Source: CBDATA01 sp965215615 (lineage in GTDB: Bacteria; Acidobacteriota; Vicinamibacteria; Marinacidobacterales; Marinacidobacteraceae). From it: a stretch of 64,000 nucleotides of DNA. The translations under genes were made by a program, and so were the position numbers. The stretch spans positions 620,001 through 684,000 of the forward strand of contig OZ244068.1 of NCBI GenBank assembly GCA_965215615.1. Reading direction: 5' to 3'. The first letter of the stretch is position 1; the number at the start of each line of letters is the position of its first letter. This document shows, piece by piece, positions 62,016 to 64,000 of the stretch. Under the pieces are notes generated by a model. The model had not been told where the DNA came from, did no database searches, and saw only the letters and a list, made by a program, of their open reading frames with translations.

Positions 62016-63386
62016 TTATTCGCGGAGCGCGGCGCGGATTTCGGCGAATTCGCAGGTGGTCTGCTCGCGCGTGGCCAGATCGCGCACCGTGCATGCGCCG
62101 CGGGCGAGTTCGTCGGGGCCGAGGAGGAGCACTTTCCGGAAGCCGGCGGCATCGGCGCGGGCGAGCTGGCGGCCGAGCTTCAGCCGTTCTGTCTGGATCT
62201 CGATTTCCACGCCGCTTTCCCGGAGCGTCCGGGCGACCCGGAGAACATCCGCATCCGGGACTTCCGGCAGCGGGCAGAGCATGGCGCGGGGCGGCCGGCT
62301 TTCGTCGGGGAACCCGCCGCGCTCTTCGAGGAGCAGCAGGATGCGCTCCATCCCGAGCGCGAAACCGACCGCCGGAGTGTCGCGGCGGCTGAACATCCCG
62401 ATCAGGCCGTCGTAGCGCCCGCCCCCGGCGAGGGATCCGGCACCGCCGGCCGCCACCACCTCGAAGATCGGGCCGGTGTAGTAGCCGAGGCCGCGCGCGA
62501 GGCTCGGATCGAACCGCAGGGTCGCCGCTCCGAGAATTGGCGTGAGTATCTCGACGAGCCGGAGAAGGTCGTCCGCGGCGTTTCGTGGCGCTCCCTCGGG
62601 CAGTTCGGAGCCGATCCGCGCGATCCGCTCCCGGTTTCCGGCGCTCTCTTCGGTTGCAATCAGGTCGAGGAGTCGCCGGGCTTTTTCGGGGCCGACTTCC
62701 GGCGTTTCGGCGAGCGTCTGCTCCACCGCTTCCCGGCCGATCTTGCCGAGCTTGTCGAGCGTGACCAGGGCCTCGGTTTCGAGTTCCAGGGGGATGCCGC
62801 TCGCGGCCATCAGCCCCCGCAGGAGCTCCCGGTGGTTCAGCAGGATGGTGAAGTCCGAAAAGCCGAGGGAGGCGAGCGCGGCTTCGAGGGTCACGAGGAC
62901 TTCGGCATCGGCGAGCAGCGAGTCGCTTCCGACGATGTCGGCGTCGCACTGGGTGAACTCCCGGAAGCGGCCCTTCTGGGCGCGGTCGGCCCTCCAGACC
63001 GGCTGGATCTGGAAGCGCCGGAAGACGGCCGGCAGCGCGGCCTGGTGCTCGGCCACCACCCGGGCGAGCGGCACGGTCAGGTCGTACCGGAGGCCGAGCT
63101 CCGCGAGCCCGCCGGGTTCGACCGGCGTGGTCGAAAGGGCGCGTGCGAGCCGCTCCCCCCGGTGGAGAACCCGGTAGATGAGCTTGTCGCCTTCTTCGCC
63201 GTACTTGCCGAGCAGCGTGTCGAGCCGCTCCATCGCCGGGGTTTCGAGCGGGGAGAACCCGTGCCGGAGGAATGCGCCTTCGATGCGGCGGATGGCCTCG
63301 CGCCGCCGGAGCGCCGCCTCCGGCAGGTGGTCGCGCATCCCGCTGACCGGTTTGGTGGAGATCGGGCTCCCGGACTGACGGGCCAT
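62016..63386 (-). CDS. hisS: Histidyl-tRNA synthetase
   Basis: A 456-residue class II synthetase. GMRDHLPEAALRRREAI is the N-terminal entry, KGRFREFTQCDADIVGS motif 2, RGLGYYTGPIFEVV the histidine-A loop, LAGGGRYDGLIGMF and the motif 3 AVGFALGMERILLLL. The anticodon-binding tail (FRKVLLLGPDELARGACTVR) is complete. ATG at 63386 gives MARQSGSPISTKPVSGMRDH. Confidence 0.95.
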   Translation of the reverse strand: MARQSGSPISTKPVSGMRDHLPEAALRRREAIRRIEGAFLRHGFSPLETPAMERLDTLLGKYGEEGDKLIYRVLHRGERLARALSTTPVEPGGLAELGLRYDLTVPLARVVAEHQAALPAVFRRFQIQPVWRADRAQKGRFREFTQCDADIVGSDSLLADAEVLVTLEAALASLGFSDFTILLNHRELLRGLMAASGIPLELETEALVTLDKLGKIGREAVEQTLAETPEVGPEKARRLLDLIATEESAGNRERIARIGSELPEGAPRNAADDLLRLVEILTPILGAATLRFDPSLARGLGYYTGPIFEVVAAGGAGSLAGGGRYDGLIGMFSRRDTPAVGFALGMERILLLLEERGGFPDESRPPRAMLCPLPEVPDADVLRVARTLRESGVEIEIQTERLKLGRQLARADAAGFRKVLLLGPDELARGACTVRDLATREQTTCEFAEIRAALRE

Positions 63387-63768
63387 GATGTCGGCGGAGT
63401 CTATTCCTCCGGAAGCCGTGCTATCGTTCCCCTCCTACGGGAGGTTCACCGTCGCTCGTTGAGCGGCCCCGGACCCCGTTTGATGTTCTGCGTTCCCGGA
63501 GCAGCGTTCCGGGACGTGCTTCGGGCGCGACGCGGAAAGCCCCGCCCGGGCGGCAGTTCCTCGCATGGAGGTCCGCGGGCGCGTCCTCTCCCATCGGCCC
63601 TTCGGGGAGATGAAACTCCGCTGAAGGTGTCGGCGCATTTCCGGGGGGATGGTGCCCGGTGTGCCGACCCCGCATCGTGCAGTCCGGCGGAAGCCGGCCC
63701 GGGATCCCGCATCCCGAATTTCCCGATGCCGGCCTCGCCGCCGGTTTCCGGGCCAACAGGAAACGCCC
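63387..63768 (+). other. Intergenic region upstream of rho
   Basis: A 382-bp stretch between the divergent hisS and rho genes without a convincing gene. It should hold both promoters and the rho leader. Its GC content is similar to that of coding DNA and I see no clear -10/-35 pair or riboswitch; open frames across it do not resemble known proteins. Confidence 0.5.
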
Positions 63769-64000
63769 ATGCCTGAGTTGTCCCTCCCGAAAGAATCGGA
63801 AGAGACGCCCCCCGCTTCGGGGCCATCAGCCAAGCCCGCCGCCCCTCCGTCCGAGAGAGAGCGGGAACCGCGAGTCCGGCAGGACATCGAAATCACCGGG
63901 GTTCTCGATATCGGGCCGCGGGACAGCGGCCATTTGCGGCTTCTCGCGAACAACTACCTGCCGCGGCAGAGCGATGTCCGGGTGCCGTTCAGCCTGATCG
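63769..64000 (+). CDS. rho: Transcription termination factor Rho, N-terminal part
   Basis: The frame from ATG 63769 runs off the window. After a Pro/Glu-rich lead (residues 1-37), RQDIEITGVLDIGPRDSGHL, then RLLANNYLPRQSDVRVPFSL, matches the N-terminal RNA-binding OB fold of Rho (xGVLExxxxGxGFLRxxxNYLPxxxDVYVSxSxI). The usual SAP-like helices before it are absent or replaced by the short Pro-rich segment. The ATPase domain would lie beyond 64000. Identification rests on about 40 residues. Confidence 0.72.
   Translation, partial: MPELSLPKESEETPPASGPSAKPAAPPSEREREPRVRQDIEITGVLDIGPRDSGHLRLLANNYLPRQSDVRVPFSLI

Overview
This is a GC-rich bacterial chromosome segment with tightly packed genes. Many neighbours overlap by 1-20 bp, and ATGA/TGATG junctions and GTG/TTG starts are common. 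The window holds proS, folC, accD, gatB, trmB, trmJ, hisS, apt, coaX, acnA, a futalosine-pathway mqnD and the start of rho. This points to a free-living heterotroph that makes menaquinone by the futalosine route and charges Gln/Asn tRNA indirectly. A MacB/FtsX orphan permease of the kind abundant in Acidobacteriota would fit that or a related GC-rich phylum, but no marker in the window settles the lineage.

Region 1 (1-5816) is the 3' part of a type I-G (formerly I-U) CRISPR-Cas locus: csb1 (cut by the window edge), csb2 (cas5-cas6 fusion), a DUF6883-like/DUF4926-like gene pair embedded in the operon, a cas4-cas1 fusion, cas2, a leader, and a six-repeat array with a decayed last repeat. Region 2 (5817-11482) is accessory DNA: an AAA_14/DUF4143 ATPase, a frameshifted membrane coiled-coil gene, an IS21 element in a nest of other IS21-like ends, two GATC-rich repeat clusters, an HTH protein and parDE.

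Region 3 (11527-25813) is mostly chromosomal: an FAD oxidoreductase, a DinB-fold protein, an esterase, trmB, a four-gene leftward operon (MacB-like permease, TAP-like hydrolase, natA, natB), a Dyp peroxidase, an orphan beta-class DNA methyltransferase, an aquaporin with an alpha-carbonic anhydrase, an orphan Phd-like antitoxin, a second DUF4143 ATPase and apt. Region 4 (25831-28320) is a small decayed island: a 5'-truncated gene, a GIY-YIG-like gene broken by a one-base deletion, and a Fic protein.

Region 5 (28424-37249) is housekeeping: proS, folC and accD leftward; a long-chain acyl-CoA synthetase, gatB, a uridine-kinase-like gene and mqnD rightward. Region 6 (37252-47752) is a defence/addiction island: a gamma-class N6 methyltransferase, two VapBC-type modules, a truncated copy of an AAA ATPase gene, and a leftward gene string. 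That string runs from a nuclease-RecQ helicase fusion to a tail-anchored coiled-coil protein built of 44-residue (4 x 11) repeats, coaX and an AAA ATPase. The helicase/coiled-coil pair is the strongest candidate here for an undescribed system.

Region 7 (47807-64000) returns to metabolism: a PLP dehydratase, aconitase, a DUF4013 membrane protein, a 185-bp MITE-like element, an SDR, CstA, a dienelactone hydrolase, trmJ, an acyl-CoA ligase, a VOC protein and a VOC-cupin-cupin fusion. A third DUF4143 ATPase, a permease remnant, an SdpI-like protein, hisS and the start of rho follow.
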